64,000 nucleotides of DNA, taken from Pseudomonas sp. RIT-562 (GTDB lineage Bacteria > Pseudomonadota > Gammaproteobacteria > Pseudomonadales > Pseudomonadaceae). The notes beneath the pieces were generated by a model. It was not told the DNA's origin. It was given only the letters and a program-made list of their open reading frames with translations, and ran no database searches. Positions 1 through 8,416 of the stretch are shown in pieces. Position 1 is the stretch's first letter; each line of letters starts with the position of its first letter. The stretch is taken from NCBI RefSeq assembly GCF_026241895.1, contig NZ_JAPJIV010000016.1, positions 1 to 64,000 on the forward strand, in the 5' to 3' direction. The translations under genes and the position numbers were made by a program.

Positions 1-6
1 CCGCGC

Positions 7-2853
7 ATGGATAAGACCTACCAGCCGCACGCCATTGAAACTTCCTGGTACAACACCTGGGAGTCAGAGAATTACTTCGCCCCGCAAGGCGCGGGCGAGT
101 CCTACACCATCATGATCCCGCCGCCGAACGTCACCGGCAGCCTGCACATGGGCCACGGTTTCAACAACGCGATCATGGACGCGCTGATCCGTTTCCGTCG
201 CATGCAGGGTCGCAACACCCTGTGGCAACCGGGTACCGACCACGCCGGTATCGCCACGCAGATGCTGGTGGAGCGTCAACTCGAAGCCCAGGGCCAGAAT
301 CGCCACGACCTCGGCCGCGAGAAATTTCTCGAAAAGGTCTGGGAATGGAAGGATCAGTCCGGCGGCAACATCAGCCGTCAGATCCGTCGCCTCGGCTCGT
401 CCGTGGACTGGAGCCGCGAGCGCTTCACCATGGACGACGGCCTCTCGGAAGCGGTCAAGGAAGCGTTCGTGCGCCTGCACGAAGATGGCCTGATCTACCG
501 CGGCAAGCGCCTGGTCAACTGGGACACCAAGCTGCACACGGCGATTTCCGACCTCGAAGTGGAGAACCACGACGAGAAAGGTTTCCTGTGGAACCTCAAG
601 TACCCGCTGGCCGACGGTGCAAAAACCGCTGAAGGTAACGACTTCCTGATCGTCGCGACCACTCGCCCGGAAACCATGCTCGGCGACTCCGCCGTGGCCG
701 TTAACCCGAACGATGAGCGCTACAAAGCCCTGATCGGCAAATTTGTCGAGCTGCCGCTGGTCGGCCGCCGCATCCCGATCATTGCCGACGATTACTGCGA
801 CCCTGAATTCGGCACCGGCTGTGTGAAAATCACCCCGGCCCACGATTTCAACGACTACGAAGTCGGCAAGCGCCACAACCTGCCGCTGCTGAACATCTTT
901 GACAAAAACGCCGCTGTCCTGCCGGCCTGCCAGGTGTTCAACCTCGATGGCACGCTGAACGGAAGCATCGACGGCAAGATCCCGCCTGAATACGCCGGTC
1001 TCGACCGCTTCGAGGCGCGCAAGCAAATCGTTGCCGCATTTGACGCCGCCGGCCTGCTGGTCAGCGTCGACGATCATGGCCTGAAAGTGCCTAAGGGCGA
1101 CCGCTCCGGCACCATCATCGAGCCGTGGCTGACCGACCAGTGGTACGTGTCCACCAAACCCCTCGCCGAACCTGCGATTGCGGCCGTTGAAGATGGCCGT
1201 ATCCAGTTCGTGCCGAAACAGTACGAAAACATGTACTTCTCGTGGATGCGTGACATCCAGGATTGGTGCATCAGCCGTCAACTGTGGTGGGGCCACCGGA
1301 TTCCGGCCTGGTACGACGAGTCGGGCAAGGTCTATGTCGGTCGCGACGAAGCCGAAGTGCGCGCCAAGCACAACCTCGGCCCGGACGTCGCGCTGCAACA
1401 GGACAACGACGTTCTCGACACCTGGTTCAGTTCGGGCCTGTGGACCTTCTCCACCCTGGGCTGGCCTGAGCAGACCGAGTTCCTGAAGAAATTCCACTCC
1501 ACCGACGTGCTGGTCACTGGTTTCGATATCATTTTCTTCTGGGTCGCCCGGATGATCATGCTCACCATGCACCTGGTGAAAAACGAAGACGGCACGCCGC
1601 AGGTTCCGTTCAAGACCGTGTATGTGCACGGTCTGGTGCGTGATGGCCAGGGCCAGAAGATGTCCAAGTCCAAGGGCAACGTCCTGGACCCGCTGGACAT
1701 CATCGACGGCATCGAGCTGGAAGCCCTGGTACAGAAACGCACCTCCGGCATGATGCAGCCGAAGCTGGCGAAGAAGATCGAGAAGCAGACCCGCGACGAG
1801 TTCGCCGACGGCATCGCCAGCTATGGCACCGACGCCCTGCGCTTCACTTTCTGCTCGCTGGCCTCCACCGGCCGTGACATCAAGTTCGACATGGGTCGCG
1901 TCGAAGGCTATCGCAACTTCTGCAACAAGATCTGGAACGCCGCGCGCTATGTTCTGGACAAGGGCGAAGACTGCGGCCAGAACGGCGAGGCCTACGAGCT
2001 GTCCCTGGCAGACCGCTGGATCATCTCGCAGCTGCAGCGCACCGAAGCAGAAGTGACCCGTCAACTGGATCAATTCCGCTTCGACCTGGCGGCACAAGCC
2101 TTGTACGAGTTCATCTGGAACCAGTATTGCGACTGGTACCTGGAACTGTCCAAGCCTGTGCTGTGGGATGAAAACGCACCGGTCGAGCGTCAGCGCGGCA
2201 CCCGTCGCACGCTGGTTCGTGTACTGGAAGTGGCCCTGCGCCTGGCGCACCCGTTCATGCCGTTCATCACCGAAGAAATCTGGCAGCGCATCGCGCCGCT
2301 GGCCGGCATCGAAGGCAAGACGATCATGCTGCAACCTTGGCCAGTGGCCAATGAACAGCGCATCGATGCGGCCGCCGAAGATGATATCGAATGGCTGAAA
2401 ACCCTGATGCTCGGCACGCGCAACATTCGCGCCGAGATGAACATCGGTCCAGGCAAGCCGCTGAACCTGTTCCTGAAAAACGTCAGCGCCGAAGACCAGC
2501 GTCGTCTCACCGAGAACGAAGCCCTGTTGAAGAAGCTTGCGCGTCTCGAGTCGATCACTGTGCTGGCTGCGGGCGAAGAAGCGCCATTGTCTGCAACCGC
2601 TCTGGTTGGCGAGATGGAAGTGCTGGTGCCGATGGCCGGCCTGATCGACAAGGATGCCGAGCTGGCGCGCCTGGACAAGGAAATCCTGCGTCTGCAGGGT
2701 GAAGTCCAGCGCGTGGGCGGCAAGCTGTCGAACGCCGGTTTCGTCGACAAGGCCCCGGCCGAAGTCATCGAGAAGGAACGCGCCAAACTGGCCGAAGCGG
2801 AACAGGCTTTGGGCAAATTGGCTGAGCAGCATGCGCGGATTGCCAGTTTGTAA
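7..2853 (+). CDS. valS: Valyl-tRNA synthetase
   Basis: Class I aminoacyl-tRNA synthetase that charges tRNA-Val with valine in the cytoplasm. The 948-residue length fits bacterial ValRS. The HIGH-type motif is HMGH at residues 47-50, just after the PPPNVTGS stretch. The KMSKS loop is at 551-555. The large insert between them would hold the CP1 editing domain. The last ~70 residues are charged and heptad-like, as in the ValRS C-terminal coiled-coil arm that contacts tRNA. The ATG lies six bases from the window edge, so the ribosome-binding site and the upstream neighbour cannot be seen. A strong terminator follows 15 bp after the stop, so this is the last gene of its unit. Confidence 0.98.
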   Translation: MDKTYQPHAIETSWYNTWESENYFAPQGAGESYTIMIPPPNVTGSLHMGHGFNNAIMDALIRFRRMQGRNTLWQPGTDHAGIATQMLVERQLEAQGQNRHDLGREKFLEKVWEWKDQSGGNISRQIRRLGSSVDWSRERFTMDDGLSEAVKEAFVRLHEDGLIYRGKRLVNWDTKLHTAISDLEVENHDEKGFLWNLKYPLADGAKTAEGNDFLIVATTRPETMLGDSAVAVNPNDERYKALIGKFVELPLVGRRIPIIADDYCDPEFGTGCVKITPAHDFNDYEVGKRHNLPLLNIFDKNAAVLPACQVFNLDGTLNGSIDGKIPPEYAGLDRFEARKQIVAAFDAAGLLVSVDDHGLKVPKGDRSGTIIEPWLTDQWYVSTKPLAEPAIAAVEDGRIQFVPKQYENMYFSWMRDIQDWCISRQLWWGHRIPAWYDESGKVYVGRDEAEVRAKHNLGPDVALQQDNDVLDTWFSSGLWTFSTLGWPEQTEFLKKFHSTDVLVTGFDIIFFWVARMIMLTMHLVKNEDGTPQVPFKTVYVHGLVRDGQGQKMSKSKGNVLDPLDIIDGIELEALVQKRTSGMMQPKLAKKIEKQTRDEFADGIASYGTDALRFTFCSLASTGRDIKFDMGRVEGYRNFCNKIWNAARYVLDKGEDCGQNGEAYELSLADRWIISQLQRTEAEVTRQLDQFRFDLAAQALYEFIWNQYCDWYLELSKPVLWDENAPVERQRGTRRTLVRVLEVALRLAHPFMPFITEEIWQRIAPLAGIEGKTIMLQPWPVANEQRIDAAAEDDIEWLKTLMLGTRNIRAEMNIGPGKPLNLFLKNVSAEDQRRLTENEALLKKLARLESITVLAAGEEAPLSATALVGEMEVLVPMAGLIDKDAELARLDKEILRLQGEVQRVGGKLSNAGFVDKAPAEVIEKERAKLAEAEQALGKLAEQHARIASL

Positions 2854-2868
2854 CGGCGAATCGCAATG

Positions 2869-2901
2869 AAAAAGGGAGGCCAGAAATGGCCTCCCTTTTT
2901 T
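2869..2901 (+). terminator. Rho-independent terminator of valS
   Basis: An 11-bp perfect stem (AAGGGAGGCCA / TGGCCTCCCTT) with a GAAA-type loop, followed by six T. It starts 15 bp after the valS stop. Confidence 0.93.
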
Positions 2902-2937
2902 GTGCGCGCCCTTCTCCTCTAGACACCGAATACCCCC

Positions 2938-3026
2938 TGTGGGAGCGGGCTTGCTCGCGAAAGCGTCGTGTCAGTCGACTTCAATTTCGCTGACCCGCCG
3001 CTTTCGCGAGCAAGCCCGCTCCCACA
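2938..3026. repeat. REP-type inverted pair, class GGGAGCGGGCTTGCTCGCG
   Basis: Two copies of a ~28-bp palindromic unit face each other (TGTGGGAGCGGGCTTGCTCG and its complement) around ~35 bp of unrelated DNA. The same unit recurs at 4141-4230, and variants at 6354-6442, 33593-33620 and 41127-41226. It lies between the valS terminator and rlmF and is noncoding. Confidence 0.9.
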
Positions 3027-3099
3027 GGGATTGCGTTCACAACGCCTGGATGTGGGACAATACCCCCCACTTTCAGCCATACCCGAATCGATCACGCCC

Positions 3100-4125
3100 A
3101 TGAACGCCCCCCGCACTCCAAGACCCGCGCGCAAGAAGCCCGAATCCGCGACCCCGGCCAAAGCCGTGGAGCCCCGCGAGAAGGCCAGCCTGCACCCGCG
3201 CAACCGCCACCAGGGTCGTTATGACTTCCCGGCGCTGATCAAGACCACGCCGGAACTGGCGAAGTTCGTGATCACCAACCCGTACGGCAAGGAAAGCATC
3301 GACTTCGCCAGCCCGGACGCGGTGCGGGTGTTCAACCGAGCGCTGCTCAAGTCGTTCTACGGGGTGGCCCACTGGGATATCCCGGCAGATTACCTCTGCC
3401 CACCGGTTCCGGGGCGTGCCGACTACGTGCACTTCCTGGCCGACCTGCTGGCCAGCGTCAACGACGGTGAAATCCCCCGTGGCGCACCGGTGAAAGTGCT
3501 GGACATCGGCATGGGTGCCAACTGTGTCTACCCGCTGATCGGCTACAGCGACTACCGCTGGCACTTCCTCGGTTCGGAAATCGACCCGACTGCCGTGGCC
3601 GCCGCCAAGGCCATCGTCCAGTCCAACGGGCTGAACAAGGCCATTCAGCTGCGCCAGCAAAGCAATCCCAAGCACATCCTGCTGGGCCTGCTTGAACCAG
3701 GTGAACGCTTCGACCTGACCATGTGCAACCCGCCGTTCCACGCCTCGATGGATGAAGCCACCAAAGGCAGCGAGCGCAAATGGCGTGCACTGGGCCGTGC
3801 CGACCCGAAACGCAAGCTGCCGGTGCTGAACTTCGGTGGCCAGTCGGCCGAACTGTGGTGCGAGGGCGGCGAAGCTCGCTTCGTGACTCAACTGATCGCC
3901 GAGAGCGCGCACTTCCAGCACAAGGTGTTGTGGTTCAGTACCCTGGTGTCCAAGGCATCGAACCTGCCAGCCATCGAGATCGCCCTGAAAAAGGCCGGAG
4001 TGCTGGAAAGCCAGGTGGTGGAAATGTCCCAGGGCCAGAAGAAAAGCCGATTCGTCGCCTGGACGTTCCAGACCAAGAGCGAACAGCAAGTCTGGCGTCA
4101 GCGCTGGACCCGAAAGGGTAACTGA
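3100..4125 (+). CDS. rlmF: 23S rRNA (adenine-1618-N6)-methyltransferase RlmF
   Basis: S-adenosylmethionine-dependent enzyme of the RlmF (YbiN) family, which methylates N6 of A1618 in 23S rRNA. The SAM-binding turn is DIGMG at residues 135-139. The catalytic NPPF motif typical of N6-adenine methyltransferases is at 210-213. The basic, Pro/Lys-rich N-terminus leads into the family-typical LHPRNRHQGRYDF segment. I chose the ATG at 3100 (341 residues). Longer in-frame starts would run into the REP repeat at 2938-3026, which is noncoding elsewhere. It stands alone, with REP repeats on both sides. Confidence 0.94.
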   Translation: MNAPRTPRPARKKPESATPAKAVEPREKASLHPRNRHQGRYDFPALIKTTPELAKFVITNPYGKESIDFASPDAVRVFNRALLKSFYGVAHWDIPADYLCPPVPGRADYVHFLADLLASVNDGEIPRGAPVKVLDIGMGANCVYPLIGYSDYRWHFLGSEIDPTAVAAAKAIVQSNGLNKAIQLRQQSNPKHILLGLLEPGERFDLTMCNPPFHASMDEATKGSERKWRALGRADPKRKLPVLNFGGQSAELWCEGGEARFVTQLIAESAHFQHKVLWFSTLVSKASNLPAIEIALKKAGVLESQVVEMSQGQKKSRFVAWTFQTKSEQQVWRQRWTRKGN

Positions 4126-4140
4126 CCCACGCAGATCAAT

Positions 4141-4230
4141 TGTGGGAGCGGGCTTGCTCGCGAAAGCGGTGTGTCATTCGACTTCAATGGTGACTGACAC
4201 ACCGTCTTCGCGAGCAAGCCCGCTCCCACA
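4141..4230. repeat. REP-type inverted pair, class GGGAGCGGGCTTGCTCGCG
   Basis: A second copy of the unit at 2938-3026, again as two facing palindromes, with a different ~35-bp centre. It starts 15 bp after the rlmF stop, between rlmF and the hupN terminator. Confidence 0.9.
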
Positions 4231-4264
4231 TTGGTTTTGCGGTGTCGGTATTAAATCGCAGGCA

Positions 4265-4309
4265 CAAAAAAACCGTGCCCGGATCACTCCGGAGCACGGT
4301 TTTTTTTAC
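4265..4309. terminator. Bidirectional terminator between rlmF and hupN
   Basis: A long stem (AAAACCGTGCCCGGA pairing with TCCGGAGCACGGTTTT, one mismatch) with T tracts on both strands. It can end hupN (minus) and rlmF (plus), which converge here. Confidence 0.9.
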
Positions 4310-4314
4310 ACGTC

Positions 4315-4596
4315 TTACTTGTTAACAGCGTCGGTCAGGCCTTTGGCCACAACCAGCTTGATAACTTTCTTGGCAGCGATTTCGATGGCAGCGCCAGTCG
4401 AAGGGTTGCGGCCAGTACGGGCAGGACGCTCGGTCACTTTCAGTTTGCCGATACCTGGCAGAGTGATTTCGCCGCCGTTTTCCAGCTGATCAGCAACGAT
4501 TTGGCCCAGTTGGTCCAGAGCGTTACGCGCGGTGGTTTTTGGCGCGTCGATAGCTTCAGCGATGTCGGCGATCAGTTGGTCTTTAGTAAGAGCCAT
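4315..4596 (-). CDS. hupN: HU-family DNA-binding protein HupN
   Basis: Nucleoid-associated protein of the HU/IHF family that bends and compacts DNA as a dimer. It has 93 residues from the ATG at 4594-4596, which follows a good Shine-Dalgarno (GGAAGG). The beta-arm DNA-binding signature ARTGRNPSTG is at 59-68. The sequence departs from HupA/HupB at the N-terminus (MALTKDQLIADIAEA) and fits the third Pseudomonas HU paralog, HupN. In P. putida that gene also sits near the nucleoid protein gene ndpA and near valS, as here. It is divergent from yejK across 394 bp. A terminator lies directly downstream. Confidence 0.93.
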   Translation of the reverse strand: MALTKDQLIADIAEAIDAPKTTARNALDQLGQIVADQLENGGEITLPGIGKLKVTERPARTGRNPSTGAAIEIAAKKVIKLVVAKGLTDAVNK

Positions 4597-4990
4597 GTAG
4601 TGTTCCTTCCCTATCAAATTCATATGGATTGCAGAGTGCAGTGTCAGCCATCGAGCCCGATCTTCTGGATCTGGCACCCTCGGCCAATAACCACGGGATC
4701 GGGGTTATAGATACCGAAATCAGGGTTTGGTTCGACCTGACAAATGCTGATTGCACGCTTAACGCAGTGACTTCGCGCAAGACCGGGCAAAACTAGCACA
4801 GAGACGGGGAAATATCCGCTTCTAGCTACCCATTTGGTCAGCTTTATTGCTCTAAAACGTTAAAAAACAGCATAAGCAGCAGCGCACCCCTCGGAATTGC
4901 CCTTCACCCCGCTCCAAAACCAATGGTTGCGGTACACTGGGCGCTTTTTCGGGGAGCACGCCCTCCCCTCTACAATCAGCCGAGAAGCCC
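4597..4990. other. Divergent intergenic region hupN / yejK
   Basis: 394 bp without a gene I can support. It must hold the promoters of hupN (minus) and yejK (plus). A weak yejK -10 candidate, TACACT, lies at 4933-4938 with no convincing -35. A small hairpin (ATAACC/GGTTAT) lies near 4686-4707. The 4800-4880 part is AT-rich. A 65-codon minus frame here (4583-4780) has no recognisable features. Confidence 0.6.
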
Positions 4991-5995
4991 ATGCCGATCC
5001 GCCATTGCATTGTTCACCTGATCGACAAAAAACCCGACGGCACTCCCGCAGTTTTGCACGCCCGTAGTGAAGAGCTGCCTGAGTCGAGCGCCATCGAGAA
5101 CATGCTCGCCGACCTCAATGAGAGCTACAACGCCAAACAAGGCAAGGCCTGGGGTTTGTTCCATGCCGAGTCCGGGGCGCATCCCTTCAGCGGCTGGCTG
5201 AAGGAGTACCTCGAAGGCGGAAAGGACTTCACGGCGTTCAGCCGGGTGGCGGTAGAGCATCTGCAGAAACTGATGGAAGAATCCAACCTCTCGGTGGGCG
5301 GCCACGTACTGTTTGCGCACTATCAACAAGGCATGACCGACTACCTGGCCATCGCGTTGCTGCACCACAGCGAAGGCGTCGCCGTGACCGAGCAGCTCGA
5401 TGTAACCCCATCGCGACATCTGGACCTGGGTCAGTTGCACCTCGCGGCGCGAATCAACGTGTCGGAGTGGCAGAACAACAAGCAGTCCAAGCAGTACATT
5501 TCGTTCATCAAGGGCAAGAACGGGAAAAAGGTCTCGGAGTATTTCCGCGACTTCATCGGCTGCCAGGAAGGCGTCGACGGCCCCGGTGAGACCCGCACAC
5601 TGCTCAAGGCTTTCAGTGATTTCGTGGAAAGTGAAGACCTGCCGGAAGAATCCGCCCGGGAGAAAACCAAGACCCTGGTGGACTACGCCAGCAGCCAGGC
5701 CAAGATGGGTGAGCCCATGGGCCTGGAGGAGTTGTCCGAGCTGATTGATGAAGAACGTCCGAAGGCGTTCTACGATCACATTCGCAACAAGGACTACGGT
5801 TTGTCGCCGGAAATCCCGGCAGACAAACGCACCCTGAATCAATTCCGCCGCTTCACTGGCCGTGCTGAAGGCCTCTCGATCAGCTTTGAGGCGCACCTGC
5901 TGGGTTCGAAGATCGAGTACGACGAAGAGGCCGGAACCCTGATCATCAAGGGCCTGCCAACCCAGCTTACTGATCAGCTCAAGCGGCGCAACTGA
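4991..5995 (+). CDS. yejK: Nucleoid-associated protein YejK/NdpA
   Basis: Member of the YejK (NdpA) family of nucleoid-associated proteins; 334 residues, normal for the family. The N-terminus (MPIRHCIVHLIDKKPDGTP), the ARINVSEWQ and YISFIKGKNGKKVSEYFRDF regions and the C-terminal SISFEAHLLG segment are recognisable. It faces hupN across a shared intergenic region, so two nucleoid proteins are paired here. Its stop codon overlaps the next start (TGATG), so the downstream glutaredoxin is translationally coupled. The cellular function of YejK is not well defined, and I infer only DNA or nucleoid association. Confidence 0.93.
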   Translation: MPIRHCIVHLIDKKPDGTPAVLHARSEELPESSAIENMLADLNESYNAKQGKAWGLFHAESGAHPFSGWLKEYLEGGKDFTAFSRVAVEHLQKLMEESNLSVGGHVLFAHYQQGMTDYLAIALLHHSEGVAVTEQLDVTPSRHLDLGQLHLAARINVSEWQNNKQSKQYISFIKGKNGKKVSEYFRDFIGCQEGVDGPGETRTLLKAFSDFVESEDLPEESAREKTKTLVDYASSQAKMGEPMGLEELSELIDEERPKAFYDHIRNKDYGLSPEIPADKRTLNQFRRFTGRAEGLSISFEAHLLGSKIEYDEEAGTLIIKGLPTQLTDQLKRRN

Positions 5996-6345
5996 TGCTC
6001 CAGGGCGTGCTGAAAAAATTCCTGCTGATTCTGCTGGTGGTCGTCGTTTATCAGAACTGGGGCAAGGTCGAGCGGCTGTTCAATCCGTCCCAGGTGGTGT
6101 CGCAGCAGACCCAGGCCAAAGCCAATGTGGTGCTCTACGCCACTGAGTGGTGTGGCTACTGCAAGCTGACCCGACGTTTTCTTGATCAGAAAGGCATTCC
6201 GTACAAGGAATTCGATATCGAGAAAGACGCCGCAGCACGCAAAGCCTATGAAGCGCTGGGCGGTGGCGGGATCCCGATCATCGATGTAAACGGGACGTTG
6301 ATTCGCGGGTATGACCCGGATGCAATTCTTGCGGCCTTGAAATAA
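5995..6345 (+). CDS. Membrane-tethered glutaredoxin-like protein
   Basis: A 116-residue protein with an N-terminal hydrophobic helix (about residues 6-20, LKKFLLILLVVVVY) followed by a glutaredoxin fold. The redox motif CGYC is at 53-56 (ATEWCGYCKLTRRF). The cis-Pro segment GGIPIID has its Pro at 94, and a GYDPDAI segment follows. The order suggests a small thiol-disulfide protein anchored in the inner membrane. Its side of the membrane cannot be settled by eye; the basic residues KK before the helix suggest N-in, with the redox domain outside. The start overlaps the yejK stop by one base. It resembles small GrxC/NrdH-like proteins but is not classical GrxC. Confidence 0.85.
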   Translation: MLQGVLKKFLLILLVVVVYQNWGKVERLFNPSQVVSQQTQAKANVVLYATEWCGYCKLTRRFLDQKGIPYKEFDIEKDAAARKAYEALGGGGIPIIDVNGTLIRGYDPDAILAALK

Positions 6346-6353
6346 CGCCTGCC

Positions 6354-6442
6354 TGTAGGAGTGAGCCTGCTCGCGATAGCGATGTGTCAGTCACATTGAT
6401 GTTTGATGTGCCGCCCTCATCGCGAGCAGGCTCGCTCCCACA
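6354..6442. repeat. REP-type inverted pair, variant GTAGGAGTGAGCCTGCTCGCG
   Basis: Two facing units (TGTAGGAGTGAGCCTGCTCG on the left, complement of TGTGGGAGCGAGCCTGCTCG on the right) around ~35 bp. They lie between two convergent genes, where they may also help end transcription. Confidence 0.88.
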
Positions 6443-6451
6443 GTTTGTCCA

Positions 6452-7387
6452 TCAGTGCTTTTCGATCCGAAACCCAAACCGCGGAAAGTGCACATGCACC
6501 ACCCCGCCGCGTTCGTCTTCACGCCGCAGAATCAATTCTTCACTCCCGGCAAACATCAACTCACCGGCCACCGGATCAACCCCGTAATCGGTAGCCGCGA
6601 TCACTACCTGCTGACCCGGCTCAAATCCGTTGGGCTCCTCGAAATGCTCCTCCGGCAACGGCGCAGGCGTTGCGGCCCGTGCCACTTCAAGCGCCTCTTC
6701 TGCCGTCATTTCGCTCGCAGCACCATGGCCGAACCCCAACACGCGTCCCAACCACGCGGATATTGCCGGATAGGCATCGACCAGGGGTGCCGTGACCGGG
6801 GTGGCCTTGAGAAACCACATTGGGTGAGCCAGGGAGAAATCGGCTATCGACGGTTCGCCAAATAGAAAGTCGCCCTGCTCACGCTGCAGTTGTTGTTCCA
6901 GCCGCGCCATGATCGTTGGCCACTGATGCCGCGCTTGCTCGGCCGACAATTTGCTCGCACTGCCGCCACTGAACAACCCGGCGCGATCGGCCAGGAAAGC
7001 CTTGATCGCTTCCGGTGGCAGATTGCCAAACCGTGCGGCGATCGACTCCGGCTGAAATATCAGGCTCACCGCATGCTGAAACACCACTGAATCAGCCCAG
7101 GCGGCGAACGACGCAGTGATCATTTCCTGGCCATCCGGGAAGAACGCTGGCAAGGCCTTTTCCTGCTCCAGGCGCCGGGCAATCAACGCAGTGTCACAGT
7201 AGATGTCAGCGCCGACCTGCAGGACCGGAGTCTTGCGATAGCCACCGGTCAAGGCAGTCAGGTCAGGTTTGGGCATCACCGGGGAAATCTTCACCGAGCG
7301 CCAGGACAGCCCCTTGAAGCCCAACAACAGGCGGGCCTTTTCGGCGAAAGGGGACGTCGGGTAATGATGCAGAATCAACTCGGACAT
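6452..7387 (-). CDS. Glutathione S-transferase-family protein with C-terminal extension
   Basis: 311 residues. The N-terminal thioredoxin-like GST domain begins LILHHYPTSPFAEKARLLLG, with the catalytic-type SPF and Arg. The TPVLQVG / IYCDTALIARRLE segment at about 53-73 is the glutathione-binding cis-Pro and Asp-Thr turn. An all-helical GST C domain follows to about 220 (FLFGEPSIADFSLAHPMWFL). The last ~90 residues form a separate beta-rich extension (PNGFEPGQQVVIAATDYGVDPVAGEL) that standard GSTs lack. The substrate is unknown. It is a single gene, convergent with the glutaredoxin gene across a REP pair. Confidence 0.88.
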   Translation of the reverse strand: MSELILHHYPTSPFAEKARLLLGFKGLSWRSVKISPVMPKPDLTALTGGYRKTPVLQVGADIYCDTALIARRLEQEKALPAFFPDGQEMITASFAAWADSVVFQHAVSLIFQPESIAARFGNLPPEAIKAFLADRAGLFSGGSASKLSAEQARHQWPTIMARLEQQLQREQGDFLFGEPSIADFSLAHPMWFLKATPVTAPLVDAYPAISAWLGRVLGFGHGAASEMTAEEALEVARAATPAPLPEEHFEEPNGFEPGQQVVIAATDYGVDPVAGELMFAGSEELILRREDERGGVVHVHFPRFGFRIEKH

Positions 7388-7475
7388 GCTCGGCTCCGCC
7401 GCGCGAATAAGGAATTGGCAGCTTAGCGCGCAATTTTGAAGCAGCCTACGGGTCTGCCTGATGGGAACTGATCAG

Positions 7476-7793
7476 TCAGATTGATAAGCCTGCAGCAAAG
7501 GTCGCTACCAGGCATTCCTTGGCGCTTTTGCGTAGTTTCTTGATCAGCCGTTCCTGACGCAACGCTTCACCCTTGTCGCTACAGACTTCCGTATAGACCA
7601 AGGCCACGGCGGGGCTTGAGAGGAAAAATCGCGCACCTTTGCCTCGCTGGTGAGTGGCGAAGCGGCGCACCGGATCGTCGCTGATCCCGCAATACAACGA
7701 TCCATTCGCCGCGCGAACGAGGTAGACGAACCAGGGTTTACTGACCAGCGCGGGCTCGGCGGCAATTGCGGGCATTTCGCTCGGAGTGTTCAC
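7476..7793 (-). CDS. GIY-YIG nuclease-superfamily protein (YhbQ-like)
   Basis: 105-residue protein with a single GIY-YIG domain. The first strand reads FVYLVR (22-27) and the second SLYCGISDD (32-40), matching the GIY...YIG pattern. It is followed by the conserved PVRRFATHQRGKGARF, VYTEV and a Glu/Lys-rich helix (EALRQERLIKKLRK) that includes the expected catalytic Glu. This size and order are those of UPF0213/YhbQ proteins, which may act in DNA repair but have no settled role in Pseudomonas. The first ~20 residues are a loose extension and translation could start later. Confidence 0.88.
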   Translation of the reverse strand: MNTPSEMPAIAAEPALVSKPWFVYLVRAANGSLYCGISDDPVRRFATHQRGKGARFFLSSPAVALVYTEVCSDKGEALRQERLIKKLRKSAKECLVATFAAGLSI

Positions 7794-7832
7794 GTGGCGT
7801 CAGGGCTTGAAAGGAAACAAGCAGCAATCTTA

Positions 7833-8303
7833 TCAGCGACCCGCCTGAAATGCCTTAAGCCCCTTCAAGGCCTGGGCGCGTACGGCATTGCGCACCAATG
7901 GCGTCCAGCCCAGCAGCAGGCCCTTGAAACCCAGCGCCTGGCGCGACCAGCTCCACAGGTCAAAATTGTCGTGATGCTCGCAGATTTTTCCATCGCGAAA
8001 TACGAACCGCGCCTGGATGTCGTTGACCACGGTATTGCCGGTCTGGCTGAACAGGTACGTGGCCACCCAATGCGCACCGCCCGTATGCTCGTCTGCGCGA
8101 ACCTCATCGAACGTCAGGGAAAAATCCCTGGCTCGGGTGGTGAGCATGCGCCACATGTCACCCGCGTCGCGCCCGCGCAGTTCGCCAAAGGCCGGGTCAC
8201 TGAACACCACATCATCGGCGTAACAGGCGCTCATGGCCTCGGCATCCAGCCTCTGGAAGGCTTGGTAGAACCGGGTAATCAAGGCTTGGTGGGCTTCGCT
8301 CAT
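7833..8303 (-). CDS. NTF2-like (SnoaL/DUF4440-type) protein
   Basis: 156 residues with the NTF2 fold layout: an N-terminal helix (ALITRFYQAFQRLDAEAMSACYADDVVFSDPAFGEL) and then curved-sheet strands with the conserved Asp/Arg pattern (VVNDIQARFVFRDGKICEHHDNFDLWSW). Such proteins are either small enzymes (isomerase or dehydratase type) or binding proteins; nothing here fixes the substrate. The C-terminus is basic (VRNAVRAQALKGLKAFQAGR). It lies downstream of the response-regulator gene on the same strand, 113 bp away, and is probably independent of it. Confidence 0.85.
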   Translation of the reverse strand: MSEAHQALITRFYQAFQRLDAEAMSACYADDVVFSDPAFGELRGRDAGDMWRMLTTRARDFSLTFDEVRADEHTGGAHWVATYLFSQTGNTVVNDIQARFVFRDGKICEHHDNFDLWSWSRQALGFKGLLLGWTPLVRNAVRAQALKGLKAFQAGR

Positions 8304-8416
8304 GGACAGGCTCCCTGGATAACAAATGGTTTCACAAGATTGCCTGCACGATAGTCAACTACTGCGCCGAACACTACCGGCATCAGTGTGGGGAATATCC
8401 TTGGCCATTGCGCAAC

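Noticed and set aside
64..2832. A 922-codon open frame antisense to valS
   Set aside because: It mirrors valS, has His/Gln/Val-rich composition typical of antisense frames in G+C-rich genes, and no domain pattern. valS itself has all its motifs.
2968..3099. Longer RlmF start
   Set aside because: The extension translates the REP repeat. ATG 3100 gives a protein with the usual length and start.
4600..4760. Possible tRNA or small RNA in the hupN-yejK gap
   Set aside because: There is a short hairpin, but no cloverleaf, no TTCGA-type T loop with matching acceptor ends, and no terminator.
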